A DNA stretch of 64,000 nucleotides from Io17-Chloro-G2 sp034420695 (GCA_034420695.1 DAOULB010000010.1:14264-78263), one strand, 5' to 3'; counted from the first letter of the stretch, positions 1-10,079 are shown. Notes: generated from the sequence alone by a model not told the origin. Translations and numbers: made by a program.

Positions 1-64
1 ACTGGGCCCTGGTGCAGAAATCACGTCTCGCCACCCTCTCTGCACCTTGGCAAATCCGGGGGTT

Positions 65-70
65 TAGAAT
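65..70 (+). promoter_or_regulatory. Candidate -10 box for the ABC exporter operon
   Basis: TAGAAT lies about 105 bases upstream of the first ABC gene and matches the -10 sequence used repeatedly elsewhere in this window. No good -35 box sits at 16-18 bp, so the call is weak. Confidence 0.3.
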
Positions 71-175
71 ATCATCACTAGCTGCTGTGCACAATTTGGA
101 ACAGAGATTAGGGGACGTCCCGGCAGTCCGGGAATCCCGTTCTGGAAACTCCCCTTTCGACAGGACCTGCCGCCC

Positions 176-1120
176 ATGCCTGCAATGATCCAGGCCACTG
201 GCCTTACCCACTATTACGGCCCGCATCCTGCCATCCAGGACGTGAATTTCGGAGTGGAGCGGGGAGAAATCCTTGGATTCCTCGGTCCCAACGGCGCCGG
301 CAAGACCACCACCATGCGGATTATCACCGGCTACATGCCGCCAACCCGGGGTGCGGTTTCCTTGGACGGCTACGATGTGGTGGAACAATCGCTGCAGGCC
401 AGAAAACGCATCGGCTACCTTCCCGAAACCGTTCCCCTCTACACCGACATGACAGTCACCGGCTACCTGAAGTACATGGGTACCCTCAGGGGCATGTCCT
501 CCAAGGACATCAACCGCCGCACCTCCGAGGTGGTGGACATCTGCCGCCTGGGGGACTACCGCAAGAGCTTCATTGGCAAGCTCTCCAAGGGGTTCCGCCA
601 GAGGGTGGGGGTGGCCCAAGCCATCCTTCACGAACCGGAAGTCCTGGTGCTGGACGAACCCACCATCGGCATCGACCCCATCCAGGTCGTGGAGACCAGG
701 CGGCTGATTCAGGACTTGGGCAAGGCCCAGACCGTGGTCCTCAGCAGCCACATCCTGCCAGAAGTCAGCATGATCTGCCAGCGGGTCCTGATAATCCACG
801 AAGGCAGAATCGTGGCCGAGGACACCCCGGCCAACCTCGCCCAGCGTCTCCAGGGAGTCAACCGGCTTGAAGTGGAAATTACCGGCCCCAGGGAAGATGT
901 GCTCCCAGCCCTGCGCCGCATTAACGGTGTTAGTGAGGTCTCCTACCGGGGTAGTCAGGGTCGCGACGTTTACTCGGTTTTGGCCCAGGGAGGCCAGGAC
1001 CTCCGTGACGAAATCTCCCGGGCCGTTGTCAGCAGCGGCTGGAGCCTTTTGAGTATGCAACTGGTCGGCATGAGCTTGGAGGAGATTTTCCTGAAGCTGA
1101 CCACCCAGGAGGAACTGTAG
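176..1120 (+). CDS. ABC transporter ATP-binding protein (GldA-like)
   Basis: ATPase subunit of an ABC-2 type exporter. Visible motifs are the Walker A GPNGAGKT at residues 37-44, the ABC signature LSKGFRQRV at 136-144 and Walker B VLVLDEP at 156-162. About 90 residues follow the nucleotide-binding domain and resemble the C-terminal regulatory extension of gliding/Nos-type ATPases. A second in-frame ATG lies at 185. The permease starts 2 bases after the stop, and a GldG-like protein and a DUF4340 protein follow, so this is the first gene of a four-gene exporter unit. The substrate is unknown. In Bacteroidetes related genes serve gliding, but similar sets occur in non-gliding bacteria. Confidence 0.9.
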   Translation: MPAMIQATGLTHYYGPHPAIQDVNFGVERGEILGFLGPNGAGKTTTMRIITGYMPPTRGAVSLDGYDVVEQSLQARKRIGYLPETVPLYTDMTVTGYLKYMGTLRGMSSKDINRRTSEVVDICRLGDYRKSFIGKLSKGFRQRVGVAQAILHEPEVLVLDEPTIGIDPIQVVETRRLIQDLGKAQTVVLSSHILPEVSMICQRVLIIHEGRIVAEDTPANLAQRLQGVNRLEVEITGPREDVLPALRRINGVSEVSYRGSQGRDVYSVLAQGGQDLRDEISRAVVSSGWSLLSMQLVGMSLEEIFLKLTTQEEL

Positions 1121-1122
1121 CC

Positions 1123-1836
1123 ATGCGAGCGGTCCAAGCGGTCGCTTGGAAAGAGATTCAGGTCTATTTCAGCAGCCCTACCGCCTACATCATCGCCACC
1201 ATCTTCCTTGTCTTGGCGGGCTTCTTTTTTGTCAGGGACTTGGGAGACCCCTTTCCCGAGGCTTCCCTGAGCAGCTTCTTCCAGGGCGTCACCATTGTTT
1301 TGGTGCTGCTGGCCCCGGTTCTGACCATGCGCCTCATGGCCGAGGAGCAAAAGCTGGGCACCATCGAACTTCTCCTCACGTCCCCGGTGCGGGACTGGGA
1401 AATTGTCCTGGGCAAGTATCTTGCCAGTATGGTGTTCTTTGTGGGCACCATGGTGCTTACTCTGTATTACACTATCTTGCTTTTTGCCTTCGCCGACCCC
1501 GACCCCGGCCCCATCTATTCCGGTTACTTGGGGTTGTTCCTCTACGGCGCCGCGGCCTTGTCCATCGGACTGCTTGCTTCCACCCTCACCAGCAACCAGA
1601 TTGTGGCTGCGGCCGTGGCCATGGGAATTCTTCTGGTGCTGTATTTCGCCGATGCCGCCTCTGGCTCCCTGGGGACCACGGCCTCCAACGTAATCGGCCA
1701 GATCGGCATCAAGAGCCACTTCGACGACTTCGAGCGTGGCGTCATCGACACCAGGCACGTCCTGTACTACGTCTGCGTGATCGCCTTCTTCCTCTTCTTG
1801 ACCATCCGGGCTCTCGAGACCCGGAGGTGGCGCTGA
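1123..1836 (+). CDS. ABC-2 type transporter permease (GldF-like)
   Basis: Integral membrane permease of 237 residues with about six hydrophobic helices, the first near residues 20-40 and the last near 210-230. The N-terminus carries an amphipathic KEI-x-YF segment before the first helix, as in GldF/NosY-type permeases. It lies 2 bases after the ATPase gene and 1 base before the GldG-like gene, which argues for co-translation and one complex in the cytoplasmic membrane. Confidence 0.85.
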   Translation: MRAVQAVAWKEIQVYFSSPTAYIIATIFLVLAGFFFVRDLGDPFPEASLSSFFQGVTIVLVLLAPVLTMRLMAEEQKLGTIELLLTSPVRDWEIVLGKYLASMVFFVGTMVLTLYYTILLFAFADPDPGPIYSGYLGLFLYGAAALSIGLLASTLTSNQIVAAAVAMGILLVLYFADAASGSLGTTASNVIGQIGIKSHFDDFERGVIDTRHVLYYVCVIAFFLFLTIRALETRRWR

Positions 1837-1837
1837 C

Positions 1838-3763
1838 ATGAGCACGCAACCTTCCGACTGGCGCCGCCGTTCCCGGGGCGCCAGGTCCACCCCCGGAGCC
1901 GGGTCTGAAGGCCAGAGGGAAGAGGCCCAGCCCGCCTCGGACGAAGAGCCCGAACTGTCCCGCACCCTGTTCAGCTTCATTGAGCCCGTCCTGGACACCA
2001 TTGGGTCTTTCGGCGCCCCCATCGTCCTTGCCGGCATCATAGGTCTGGCCGCAGGTATAAGCCTCGTCGCCTTTGTGCCATCGATGCGGCTTTACGGGTA
2101 CATCAATATCTCCATCGGCGTCTTTCTCATCGGCTTGATAGCCGTCATTTCCCTCAGTTCCGTTCTGGCCGCCTTCTTCAGCCGCACCGGGCGCTACGGC
2201 GTAAACTCCACTATCATGCTGGCCGCCTTCACCGGTGTCATCGTCGTCGTCAGCATTTTCTCTTTTGAGAACAACAAGCGCGTCGACCTCACCGCCACCA
2301 ACCAGTTCACCTTGGCCCAGCGTACCACCGACGTGCTGGACAACCTGGAAGACCCGGTCCAAGTCACCGCGTTTTTCAAGGAAACCGAAGATGACAACCT
2401 CGAGGCCATGGTCCGGCGTGTTACCGTCGAAGAGACATTTCGGGACTTCAAGTCCACCCGGCCCAGTAAATTCTTCTACGAATTCAAGGACCCCGACCTG
2501 GAGCCCGACGTGGTCCGGAAGTATTTCGGCGAGGTGCCCACCGGCTTCGTCAGCGAGACCATAGTGGTGGAAGGCACCGGCTCCGGGCTCACCCGTAATA
2601 TCGAGCCCACCGACCGCTCCAACAGCCGTCTGGAGCAGGAACTGGTCACCAGCCTCATGGTGGTTGGAGGTCAACAGAGAAAGACCGTTTACTTCCTGGG
2701 TGGCCACGGGGAACGCAGTGTGGACGCCAGCGGCAGCGATGGATACAGCCGCCTCAAGCAGTGGCTTGAGGCCGACAATTACGACGTGCGGAGCCTGCGG
2801 TGGACCTCCACCGACCAGGATGTTGCAGTTCCCGACGGCAGTTGCCCGCCGGAAGAAGCCGGCTGCCTGCCCGAAGCCGCCATGGTGGTTGTTGCCCGCC
2901 CCACTGCCGACCTGCCCGACAGCCACGCCCTGGCCCTTCACCTGTACCTGCAGGGATTGCGGGAAGACCCGGAAAACCCGGGACAACTCGTCCGCCGCCG
3001 TGAGGGAGGAAGGCTGATCTTCCTCTCCGAACCCGAGACGCCCGAGACTTTCCGCCGGTTCCTCGGCCGCTGGGGAGTGTTGACCTCCACCGGGTACATC
3101 CGGGATGAGCTGTATTCTCCCCAAGGCCAGCCCCGCACCCTCCAGTTGCAGTTCATTCGCCTGCAGGACATACGTCCCGAAATTCTCGAGCAGCTTCCCC
3201 AGCCGGTGGTGAAGACCCTCCTGGAAATAACCGCTCCCAGGGGAGCTACTCTGGGGGACACCTTCATGCCCGGCGCCACCGCGGTGGGGACCGCCGATGA
3301 CGGACTGCGGGTGCCCATACCCTTGGCCTTGACCTCGCCCCAGAGTTACTTGATCGACGACGTGGAGCGGACCGACCCCGTCAAGGAAGGGGAGGCGCCC
3401 GACCCCAGCGGTCCCTTCTCTCCCGTCGTTTACCTCCAGTCAATCGGGCCCGTAGGCCAAGCGCCTCCCAGCCGGGAGCCCGACGAGAGTTCCATATCCA
3501 GCATGATAGTCTTTGGCGATTCGGACTTCGTTTCCAACGCTTCTCTGGAGAACCCCCGGGGCAGCGGTCTGGACTTCTTCTTGAACTCTACCAACTACCT
3601 CTTGGGAGACTTCTCCCTGGTATCCATCCGGCCCAGGGCCTTGACCTTCCGGGAGTTTTACCTCGACCGAAACCAGCGCAAGTTCGTCGAATGGTCGTCC
3701 TGGTTCATGCTGCCGGGAATCCTGGCCATCACCGCGGGGCTGGTCTGGTGGGTTCGGCGCTGA
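1838..3763 (+). CDS. GldG-like ABC transporter auxiliary protein
   Basis: A 641-residue protein with a soluble Pro/Arg-rich N-terminus, three or four hydrophobic helices between about residues 55 and 145, a large extracytoplasmic domain, and a final helix near the C-terminus (LPGILAITAGLVWW). This is the architecture of the GldG/ABC-type uncharacterised transport family. The central domain has a GGHGERS segment and a late GDSDFVSNAS segment typical of that family. It follows the permease by 1 base. Its role is probably as an extracytoplasmic partner of the exporter; the family has no firm biochemical function. Confidence 0.8.
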   Translation: MSTQPSDWRRRSRGARSTPGAGSEGQREEAQPASDEEPELSRTLFSFIEPVLDTIGSFGAPIVLAGIIGLAAGISLVAFVPSMRLYGYINISIGVFLIGLIAVISLSSVLAAFFSRTGRYGVNSTIMLAAFTGVIVVVSIFSFENNKRVDLTATNQFTLAQRTTDVLDNLEDPVQVTAFFKETEDDNLEAMVRRVTVEETFRDFKSTRPSKFFYEFKDPDLEPDVVRKYFGEVPTGFVSETIVVEGTGSGLTRNIEPTDRSNSRLEQELVTSLMVVGGQQRKTVYFLGGHGERSVDASGSDGYSRLKQWLEADNYDVRSLRWTSTDQDVAVPDGSCPPEEAGCLPEAAMVVVARPTADLPDSHALALHLYLQGLREDPENPGQLVRRREGGRLIFLSEPETPETFRRFLGRWGVLTSTGYIRDELYSPQGQPRTLQLQFIRLQDIRPEILEQLPQPVVKTLLEITAPRGATLGDTFMPGATAVGTADDGLRVPIPLALTSPQSYLIDDVERTDPVKEGEAPDPSGPFSPVVYLQSIGPVGQAPPSREPDESSISSMIVFGDSDFVSNASLENPRGSGLDFFLNSTNYLLGDFSLVSIRPRALTFREFYLDRNQRKFVEWSSWFMLPGILAITAGLVWWVRR

Positions 3764-3859
3764 CGCCGAAGAATTCCTTGAGAAACCTGGTGAAGGCTGG
3801 CGCAGCCTGACGAAGTCTCTGCAACTTCCCTCCATAAGGGCTGATTCAATCAACAGAAC

Positions 3860-4798
3860 ATGAACGTCCGATTTACTATTTTAATTGTGGCCGTGCTGGT
3901 TATCGCCGGCGGCACCTATTTGGCGGTTACCCTCACCCAGTCCCGCACGGCAAACCCTGACCCTCCCTACATGTACCGGATCGACGAGTCGGTAATGACC
4001 CATATTGCCGTGACCTACGACGGCAAGCGGTTCGACTACGACCGTAAGCCCGGCGGGGCCACTTGGTACATCCAGGAAGACCCGGAAGTCCCCGTATTCG
4101 TCCACCGCTGGAGCGGCATGCCCCTCATCCTCAGCGGCCCGCGGGTCAACCGTGTTCTGTCAGGCTCCATCGACGATGCGGCGGCCTATGGGCTCGACCC
4201 GCCCCAGACCAGGGTGGAGGTCACCCAGAGAGGCGGCCATTCCTTGGAGTTTCACCTCGGTTATGCAACCCCGGACAATCGCAACCAATACGCTCGGCTG
4301 GTGGGAAACCCCACTCTGTTCACCGTGGCCCTTAGCTGGGGTAATGAGATAAACCGCCTGGTCACCGAGCCGCCCTATCCTCAGCTCTATCACTTGGAAG
4401 AGGAAAAGCTGATTTACGTCGAGGTCTCTTCCGGTGGCGAGACAACGGAATACGTGAGGCGCTACCGCGACGGCAGCTTCAAGTGGTTGGCCGTAGAGGG
4501 AGAAGAAGAGGTGCTGGGCCCACAGGGTCCTTGGCAGACCCTTCCGGGCCTGCTGGCCTACCCTCGCGCCTACAACGTGCTCTCAAATAAGCTGGAAGAC
4601 CCCGAGTCCTATGGGCTGGAACCTCCCAAGACCACCGTCAGGGTAGGCCGGGAAGCCGAAGGCATTACCGAGTTCTACTTGGGAGACCTGACGCCCGACG
4701 GCAGCAACCGGTACGGACGCGTCCAGGACGACGACCGGTTGTTTGCGGTGCCGGTGGAATGGACCGACCAAGTTATCAGCCTGGCCGCCGGTACCTAG
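3860..4798 (+). CDS. DUF4340 domain-containing protein
   Basis: A 312-residue protein with one N-terminal membrane anchor (residues about 4-24) and an extracytoplasmic region built from two similar halves. Each half contains a YGL-(D/E)-PP segment, then a beta-rich stretch with a G-x-(A/L)-TPD motif and a final V-x-W segment (near residues 110-175 and 255-305), so the gene carries an internal duplication. DUF4340 proteins are usually found beside GldG-like proteins, as here, 96 bases downstream. The function is unknown; a structural partner of the exporter is likely. Confidence 0.8.
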   Translation: MNVRFTILIVAVLVIAGGTYLAVTLTQSRTANPDPPYMYRIDESVMTHIAVTYDGKRFDYDRKPGGATWYIQEDPEVPVFVHRWSGMPLILSGPRVNRVLSGSIDDAAAYGLDPPQTRVEVTQRGGHSLEFHLGYATPDNRNQYARLVGNPTLFTVALSWGNEINRLVTEPPYPQLYHLEEEKLIYVEVSSGGETTEYVRRYRDGSFKWLAVEGEEEVLGPQGPWQTLPGLLAYPRAYNVLSNKLEDPESYGLEPPKTTVRVGREAEGITEFYLGDLTPDGSNRYGRVQDDDRLFAVPVEWTDQVISLAAGT

Positions 4799-4824
4799 GA
4801 ACGGTCTGAATAAGGAACTCTGAA

Positions 4825-4866
4825 GGTCCTTCTCCCTTGATTGGAGAAGGTTGGGATGAGGGTGAA
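4825..4866 (+). repeat. REP-like palindrome before cinA
   Basis: A perfect 8-bp stem CCTTCTCC/GGAGAAGG (4828-4835 and 4843-4850) with a 7-base loop is followed by TTGGGATGAGGGTGA. The arrangement matches a class of interspersed palindromic elements seen in many bacterial genomes. It lies in the 114-base gap between the DUF4340 gene and cinA and could also act as a weak terminator or RNA end. Only this copy was noticed here. Confidence 0.5.
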
Positions 4867-4912
4867 CTTAGGTTGTTCCCTTGGTCCTCACGTCTTTCCC
4901 GGGGGTTGTCGC

Positions 4913-6142
4913 GTGAAAGCGGAAATACTGTCCATCGGGACCGAATTGCTCATGGGAGAGCTTACCGACGCCAACGCCGCTTGGATTGCCGGCCGCCTGC
5001 CGGCCTTGGGAATCCAGCTCCAATGGGTCTCCATCGTGGGCGACAACATCGACATGCTTACCGAGGCCTTTTCCCGTGGCATCCAGCGCTCCGATGTGAT
5101 TTTCACCACCGGCGGCTTGGGTCCAACCCAGGATGACCTGACCAGGGAAGCCGTGGCCGCCGCCGTGGGTGAGACCCCAGTAGTTCAGGATGAGGTGCTG
5201 CAGGACTTGGAACGGTATTTTCAGAACCGTGGCACCCCCATGCCGTCCCACAACATCAAGCAAGCCTACCTCATCCCCTCGGCCCGCTTCATCCCCAACC
5301 CCAACGGTACTGCCCCGGGCTGGTGGACCCGGAAGAACGGAAAGATCGTGGTCAACATGCCCGGCCCCCCTGGCGAAATGCATCCCATGTGGGACAACGA
5401 AGTGGCTCCCAAGCTCCGTGAAATCGTCACCGAAGAGGTGACCATCACCCGCAACATCAAGACCATGGGAATGTCGGAAGGGGCCATCGACGAAATCGTC
5501 GGGGAGTTCTTTGGAATCGAAAACCCTTATCTGGGCATCTACTCCAAGGCCGACGGCATCCACCTGCGAATAATCGCCAGGGCCCGGGAAGAGGACGCTG
5601 CCAGGGTACTGATTGAGCCTGTGGAGCAGGCCATCCACGAAAGGCTCGGTCCCTACGTTTGGGGCTACGACGACGAAACCCCCGATCAGGCAGTGGGCAA
5701 CATCCTGATCGAAAAGGGACTCACCCTGGCCACTATGGAGTCATGCACCGGGGGATTCTTGGTGAACAGTATTACCGACGTGCCGGAAAGCCACCTCTAC
5801 TACAAGGGAGGCTTGGTGGCCTACGGCAGGGAATCACTTATCGCCGCAGGCGTCCCCGAAGCCGCCATCGAGGGCCACGGAATGGTCAGCCAGGAAACCG
5901 CCTCCGCTATGGCCCAGGCAGTCCGCACGGAACTGGGGGCCGATTACGGCATCGGAATCGCCGGTTCATCCGCGCCCTCACCCGACGGTGTCCGCGCCAA
6001 CGGCAACGCCTTCTTGGCCATCGTGGGTCCGCAACATTCCCGGGAGTTAGAGCTCCGGGTGCCTCCCCGGCGGGTTACCATCAAGCGGCGCATGTCCAAT
6101 ACCGCCCTCATCGAGCTCAGGAAGCTGATAGCCGGAAGCTAG
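4913..6142 (+). CDS. cinA: CinA: nicotinamide mononucleotide deamidase / competence-damage protein
   Basis: A two-domain CinA protein of 409 residues. The N-terminal MoCF/COG1058 domain begins KAEILSIGTELLMGE and contains the FTTGGLGPTQDD motif. The C-terminal PncC-type amidohydrolase domain contains MESCTGG and GIAGSSAPSPDG. The family hydrolyses pyridine-nucleotide by-products (NMN to NaMN). I chose the GTG at 4913 because GGGGG precedes it by 7 bases and the family consensus starts there. An in-frame ATG at 4841 would add 24 unrelated residues reaching into the upstream palindrome. Confidence 0.92.
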   Translation: MKAEILSIGTELLMGELTDANAAWIAGRLPALGIQLQWVSIVGDNIDMLTEAFSRGIQRSDVIFTTGGLGPTQDDLTREAVAAAVGETPVVQDEVLQDLERYFQNRGTPMPSHNIKQAYLIPSARFIPNPNGTAPGWWTRKNGKIVVNMPGPPGEMHPMWDNEVAPKLREIVTEEVTITRNIKTMGMSEGAIDEIVGEFFGIENPYLGIYSKADGIHLRIIARAREEDAARVLIEPVEQAIHERLGPYVWGYDDETPDQAVGNILIEKGLTLATMESCTGGFLVNSITDVPESHLYYKGGLVAYGRESLIAAGVPEAAIEGHGMVSQETASAMAQAVRTELGADYGIGIAGSSAPSPDGVRANGNAFLAIVGPQHSRELELRVPPRRVTIKRRMSNTALIELRKLIAGS

Positions 6143-6175
6143 CCTTCCTGTCCTAGCGGTACGGGGCAGCGCTGG

Positions 6176-9100
6176 CTAGGAGCTAAGCTGCCGGTAGAGC
6201 ATGGGGAGGCGTTCCGGCAGCGCCCAGATGTCTCCCAGCACCTCGTAGCCCATGTCGCCGCACATGCTCTTCAAGTAATCGTGTCCCGCCTTGTCCACCG
6301 TCAGGCAGAAGGGCGTAATCTCTTTTCTCTTCGCTTCCATCAGCGCCATGTGGGTGTCGTGGACCGCGTATTCCTTCTCCACGCCCTCCCGGCTGTAGCC
6401 CCGGTCCTGGGGCCGCCCGTCGCTGATCAGGAACATGATCTTTGTCGTAGCGTCCTGGTGCTCCAGCTTGGTGATAGCGTGGCGAATCGCTGCGCCCATC
6501 CGGGTAGCGTGCAAAGGAGAAATCTTGTCTATCCTGCGCCTTATCCTGTCGTGGAACCCCTCGTTGATGTCCTTGATGACGTAGAACTCCACGTTCTCCC
6601 TGCCATAGCCGGAAAATCCATAGATTCCATAGGTGTCGCCTATGGACTCCAAGGCGTTGATTAGCAGTGCCGTGCTCTCCTTCTCCAAATCGATGATGCG
6701 CTTGTAGTTGCGGCGCACCAAGCCTTCCCGGCGCCTCCGCAGCCACACCATGTATTCCACCGGGTCGTCGGGGGCGTCCCGGTCGTCCACTACCTGCCGG
6801 CCCTCGTCGATTGCCTCGGCGGTGGAAGCGCTCATGTCAAGCAGGAACACCACCGCCACGTCGCGGCGTGCCCGGTTCCGCTGCCAGTATATTTTCTCAT
6901 CGGGCGGCACCTTCATCCGCAGGTCGGCCCATGCCTCCAGGGCGGCATTCAGGTCGATGTCCTCGCCGTCCATTAGCCGGTATATCTTGCGCCAGCTCTC
7001 CGGCATGATTAGCTCGAACTGGCGGCGGATGTGGGTGGACAGGGATACGTAGTTCTTCAGGGAGTCGTTGTAGAAAGTGGGGTCTCCCTCCTCTACCGTC
7101 TTCTCCTTCACCATGCACCAGCGGGGCTTGTAGTCCCCGGCCCGGAAGTCCCACTCGTCGTAGGCAAATGTCAAGGGCTCCCTGGGCTCCAGCTCGCCCC
7201 CCTGCTCATCGTCGTGAAGCAGTGGGCCGTACCCCTCGCCTGGTTGGGAATTGGGTGGAGGAGTGCCCAGTTCCTTCATCAGGTTCTGGGCATACATTGC
7301 CATGCTGTTGTTTATGTCGCCCTGCTCCGCGTCCAGCTCCAACTCCGGGCTGTCCGCCAGCATCTGTTCCAGCATTTCCTGGGTTATGGGTTGCGCCTCG
7401 GCGTCCTCGTCCGAGTCGTTCTGCATCCGCGCCATCAACTGGACCATCTCTGGCTTGAACTCCCCCCGGTAGTCCACCGGTTCCGGGGACTCGTATGGGT
7501 CGCCCTCCGAACTCTCGCCCGCCTCGCTCTGGCCGGCGCTCAACTGGTCCAGCAGTTGCTCGTATTCGTCCTCGTCGAAGTCTCCCGGCTCCTCCAAGTT
7601 TTCATCTTGCCAGTCTTCCTCTGGCTGGGTCTCGTTGTCGATGCGGGAGATAATCTCGTACGCCCTCAGGGTCGCCTCCGAGGTATCCTCCACCGTGGCC
7701 GCGGAGACCCTTAGCTCGTGGAGGATGCGGGCCAGCATCAGCGCAGCATCCCTGTATTCAGTGGGCACCGGAACGTCGTTGAAATGCTCCAAGCTCATGT
7801 GGATTAAGAGTTCCACCATGGCCTGTTGCATGGGCATGTCTTGCATCCGGGGGCGGTTGGCCAAGGTCTCATCCTGCACCCGCTTGGCCGACTGCCGCAG
7901 TCCCGGGTATTCCACCTTGATTCTGTAGTCCAGCCGGCAGTCTTCCAGCACTGTGAACAGATCGAATGCCAAGCGGCGGTTGCGGAACAACTGGAAAAAC
8001 CGCCCTATTTCGGTGAACGACCGGTCCGAATAGGCCGGATGGCTGTATCCGTCCACCGCCTCCGGTTGTTCCACCGGCAAACTTAACTCTGTGCCTTCCC
8101 TGGCCTCCCGTTGGGCCAGCATTTCCGCCATTCTGGCCTTGAGTTCCTCTTCCAGTTCCGGACGGCGGTCGGTGAAAATCCCGGAAGGTGTCTCAAACCC
8201 GAACTCGAAGCTGCCGAATTCCAAGTGGCCAATCTGGTGGGTTGAAACCACCTTGAACCAGGAAAAATTGTCTTGTTTGTCCGGGTAGTGGTCCACCACC
8301 GGGGGCAGAAAGACCTTGGTGCCGTCGGTGGACGCCGTATCCTCGTCCACCCAGCCGATGTTCTTGTCCACCAGCTCTTTTGTATCCAGTACGTCAATCG
8401 TGGACCCGGAGAGGGCCCGGCAGTATAGGCCGATAATCCCCTTGATTTTCTCCAGTTCCAAGCTGGAAGAGAGTGTCTCCAGCATGGCCTCCGAAGTGTT
8501 CGATTCTATCTTGAAGAAGGCGATGCCGCTTTCCGGGTTCTCCCGGAGCAGCCCCAAGCCGTGCTGGAACCAAACGTCCAGCTGGCTCACCGTTATGCGG
8601 TTCAAAACGTCGTTAAGGCTCTTGAGGAACGCCGGCACCGCTTCCGGTGAGGCGGTCAGCAGCGTTTCACAGAGGTCCAGTACGTACCCTTGCGAACCCT
8701 GCGGCACCCGGTTTAGGGCCTGGGTGCCATCTGCCAAGAAACGCGACGTGTCCCGCAGGCCTACCTTCGCCAGTCTCTCTCCCAACTTGAGAAAACGCCC
8801 GGTCTGCCCCTCTTCCACCTGTTGCAGCGCCTTCGGCACCAGTTCCAGGCAGCTCTTTACCTCCCGCCAGCTCCCATCGATGAGGGCGCGCGACATGGAG
8901 AGGAAGGGTTCCCTTTCCCGGCCCATTCCGGGCAACACGTCCCGCCCCAGGACCAGGCATTCGGCAGCCACGTCGTAGGACTTGTAGGAAAGCGCTTCGA
9001 TCAGGGAAGCAAATACCTCAACGTCCCAGAAGGGCAGGTTGCGGACCAAGTCTGGACTGACTTCGAAGAACTTCGCCGCCAAGGTACTCGACTTCCAAGT

Positions 9101-9490
9101 GCCCTTGTAAAGGCTGCGGCCCAAGCCGGCCCAGCGGGGGATGTATTGGGGCCTCAGGTTCGGCACGATGGCTGAGCTGGCCTTGAAGAAGGTCGCTGCC
9201 AGCGTCGGGGAGTCCTGGGCCAAGTAGGTTCCGCAACGGGCCCATTGCATGAATGATGGGAAGGAGAGGAATCGGGCTACCTCCGGGGCAACCCGGTAAT
9301 ACTCCACCGCCGACTCCCAGGACCGCACCGTCTGCGTAGCGATGGCCAGGCCTTCCTTGGCCCACAGCGTAAGTTCTTCATCGCCGAAGGTCGGCTCCAC
9401 CAGCGTAACAGCCTGCTGGTACGCCTCCAGAACCGCCGGGGGAAGCTTTGCTAGCTCTTGCTCGACTTCGGACCGAGGACCTGTACTCAA
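6176..9490 (-). CDS. VWA-domain protein of the NorD/CbbO type
   Basis: A very large protein (about 1104 residues). The N-terminal two thirds are helical and acidic, with a Glu/Asp-rich low-complexity stretch in the middle. The C-terminal domain is a von Willebrand factor A fold with the MIDAS motif DMSAS. Such proteins work with MoxR-type AAA ATPases (NorQ/CbbQ) to remodel or load metal cofactors into target enzymes. The NorQ/CbbQ-like ATPase is two genes upstream in the same operon. I prefer the TTG at 9490, preceded by GGAG with 6 bases between, 10 bases after the NUDIX stop. A GTG at 9529 would add 13 residues overlapping that gene. The target enzyme is not evident here. Confidence 0.85.
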   Translation of the reverse strand: MSTGPRSEVEQELAKLPPAVLEAYQQAVTLVEPTFGDEELTLWAKEGLAIATQTVRSWESAVEYYRVAPEVARFLSFPSFMQWARCGTYLAQDSPTLAATFFKASSAIVPNLRPQYIPRWAGLGRSLYKGTWKSSTLAAKFFEVSPDLVRNLPFWDVEVFASLIEALSYKSYDVAAECLVLGRDVLPGMGREREPFLSMSRALIDGSWREVKSCLELVPKALQQVEEGQTGRFLKLGERLAKVGLRDTSRFLADGTQALNRVPQGSQGYVLDLCETLLTASPEAVPAFLKSLNDVLNRITVSQLDVWFQHGLGLLRENPESGIAFFKIESNTSEAMLETLSSSLELEKIKGIIGLYCRALSGSTIDVLDTKELVDKNIGWVDEDTASTDGTKVFLPPVVDHYPDKQDNFSWFKVVSTHQIGHLEFGSFEFGFETPSGIFTDRRPELEEELKARMAEMLAQREAREGTELSLPVEQPEAVDGYSHPAYSDRSFTEIGRFFQLFRNRRLAFDLFTVLEDCRLDYRIKVEYPGLRQSAKRVQDETLANRPRMQDMPMQQAMVELLIHMSLEHFNDVPVPTEYRDAALMLARILHELRVSAATVEDTSEATLRAYEIISRIDNETQPEEDWQDENLEEPGDFDEDEYEQLLDQLSAGQSEAGESSEGDPYESPEPVDYRGEFKPEMVQLMARMQNDSDEDAEAQPITQEMLEQMLADSPELELDAEQGDINNSMAMYAQNLMKELGTPPPNSQPGEGYGPLLHDDEQGGELEPREPLTFAYDEWDFRAGDYKPRWCMVKEKTVEEGDPTFYNDSLKNYVSLSTHIRRQFELIMPESWRKIYRLMDGEDIDLNAALEAWADLRMKVPPDEKIYWQRNRARRDVAVVFLLDMSASTAEAIDEGRQVVDDRDAPDDPVEYMVWLRRRREGLVRRNYKRIIDLEKESTALLINALESIGDTYGIYGFSGYGRENVEFYVIKDINEGFHDRIRRRIDKISPLHATRMGAAIRHAITKLEHQDATTKIMFLISDGRPQDRGYSREGVEKEYAVHDTHMALMEAKRKEITPFCLTVDKAGHDYLKSMCGDMGYEVLGDIWALPERLPMLYRQLSS

Positions 9491-9500
9491 CCTGGTCTCC

Positions 9501-10079
9501 TTATTCCGCCGGCCCCTCCTCCAGCACACTCAGGAACTGCTGGAGAATCCGGGCCGTGGCGCCGTAAATTAGGTGGCCGTTATACGCATAAGAGCAGACG
9601 TCGACGTACTGGCCGTCCTCCCATCGCGTTTCCATCCGGATACTTGAAGGAGACCGCAGAACGTTCAGGGGAACTTCCAAGACCTCGGCTATCTCGAAGT
9701 CGTTGGGCTTGAAATCATAGGGGTAGTCTATGGTGCCTACGTAGACCTGTATGCTGAACCCGCTCCTGGTAGTGAAATCGTCCAGTTGGCCCAGCACCTT
9801 CACGTCTTCGGGGTTGATCCCCATCTCTTCCTGGGCCTCCCGCAGGGCGGTCTCCAGGAAGTCACGATCCTCTTCGTCCTTGGCCCCCCCTGGAAAAGAA
9901 ATCTCTCCTTTGTGGTGTTCCACCTGCTGCGACCGCTTGTTAAGCAGCACGCAGTAGTCCCCATCCTTTGGGTAAAGGAAAATAAACACCGCTGCGGGAG
10001 TTAGGGAGCCATCGGCTACTACCTGCCGTTCCCGGCTGGCCAACGCTTTCCTGACAACATCCGTGGGGGACAAGCCCAT
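9501..10079 (-). CDS. NUDIX hydrolase, CoA pyrophosphatase-like
   Basis: A 192-residue NUDIX protein. The NUDIX box reads REAQEEMGI after GGAKDEEDRD, and the preceding context (SFPGG, LETALREA) is the extended signature of NudL/CoAse-type hydrolases that cleave CoA or acyl-CoA to phosphopantetheine and 3',5'-ADP. It lies in one operon with coaE, the last enzyme of CoA synthesis, which is consistent with CoA turnover. Substrate assignment is inference from motif and context. Confidence 0.85.
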   Translation of the reverse strand: MGLSPTDVVRKALASRERQVVADGSLTPAAVFIFLYPKDGDYCVLLNKRSQQVEHHKGEISFPGGAKDEEDRDFLETALREAQEEMGINPEDVKVLGQLDDFTTRSGFSIQVYVGTIDYPYDFKPNDFEIAEVLEVPLNVLRSPSSIRMETRWEDGQYVDVCSYAYNGHLIYGATARILQQFLSVLEEGPAE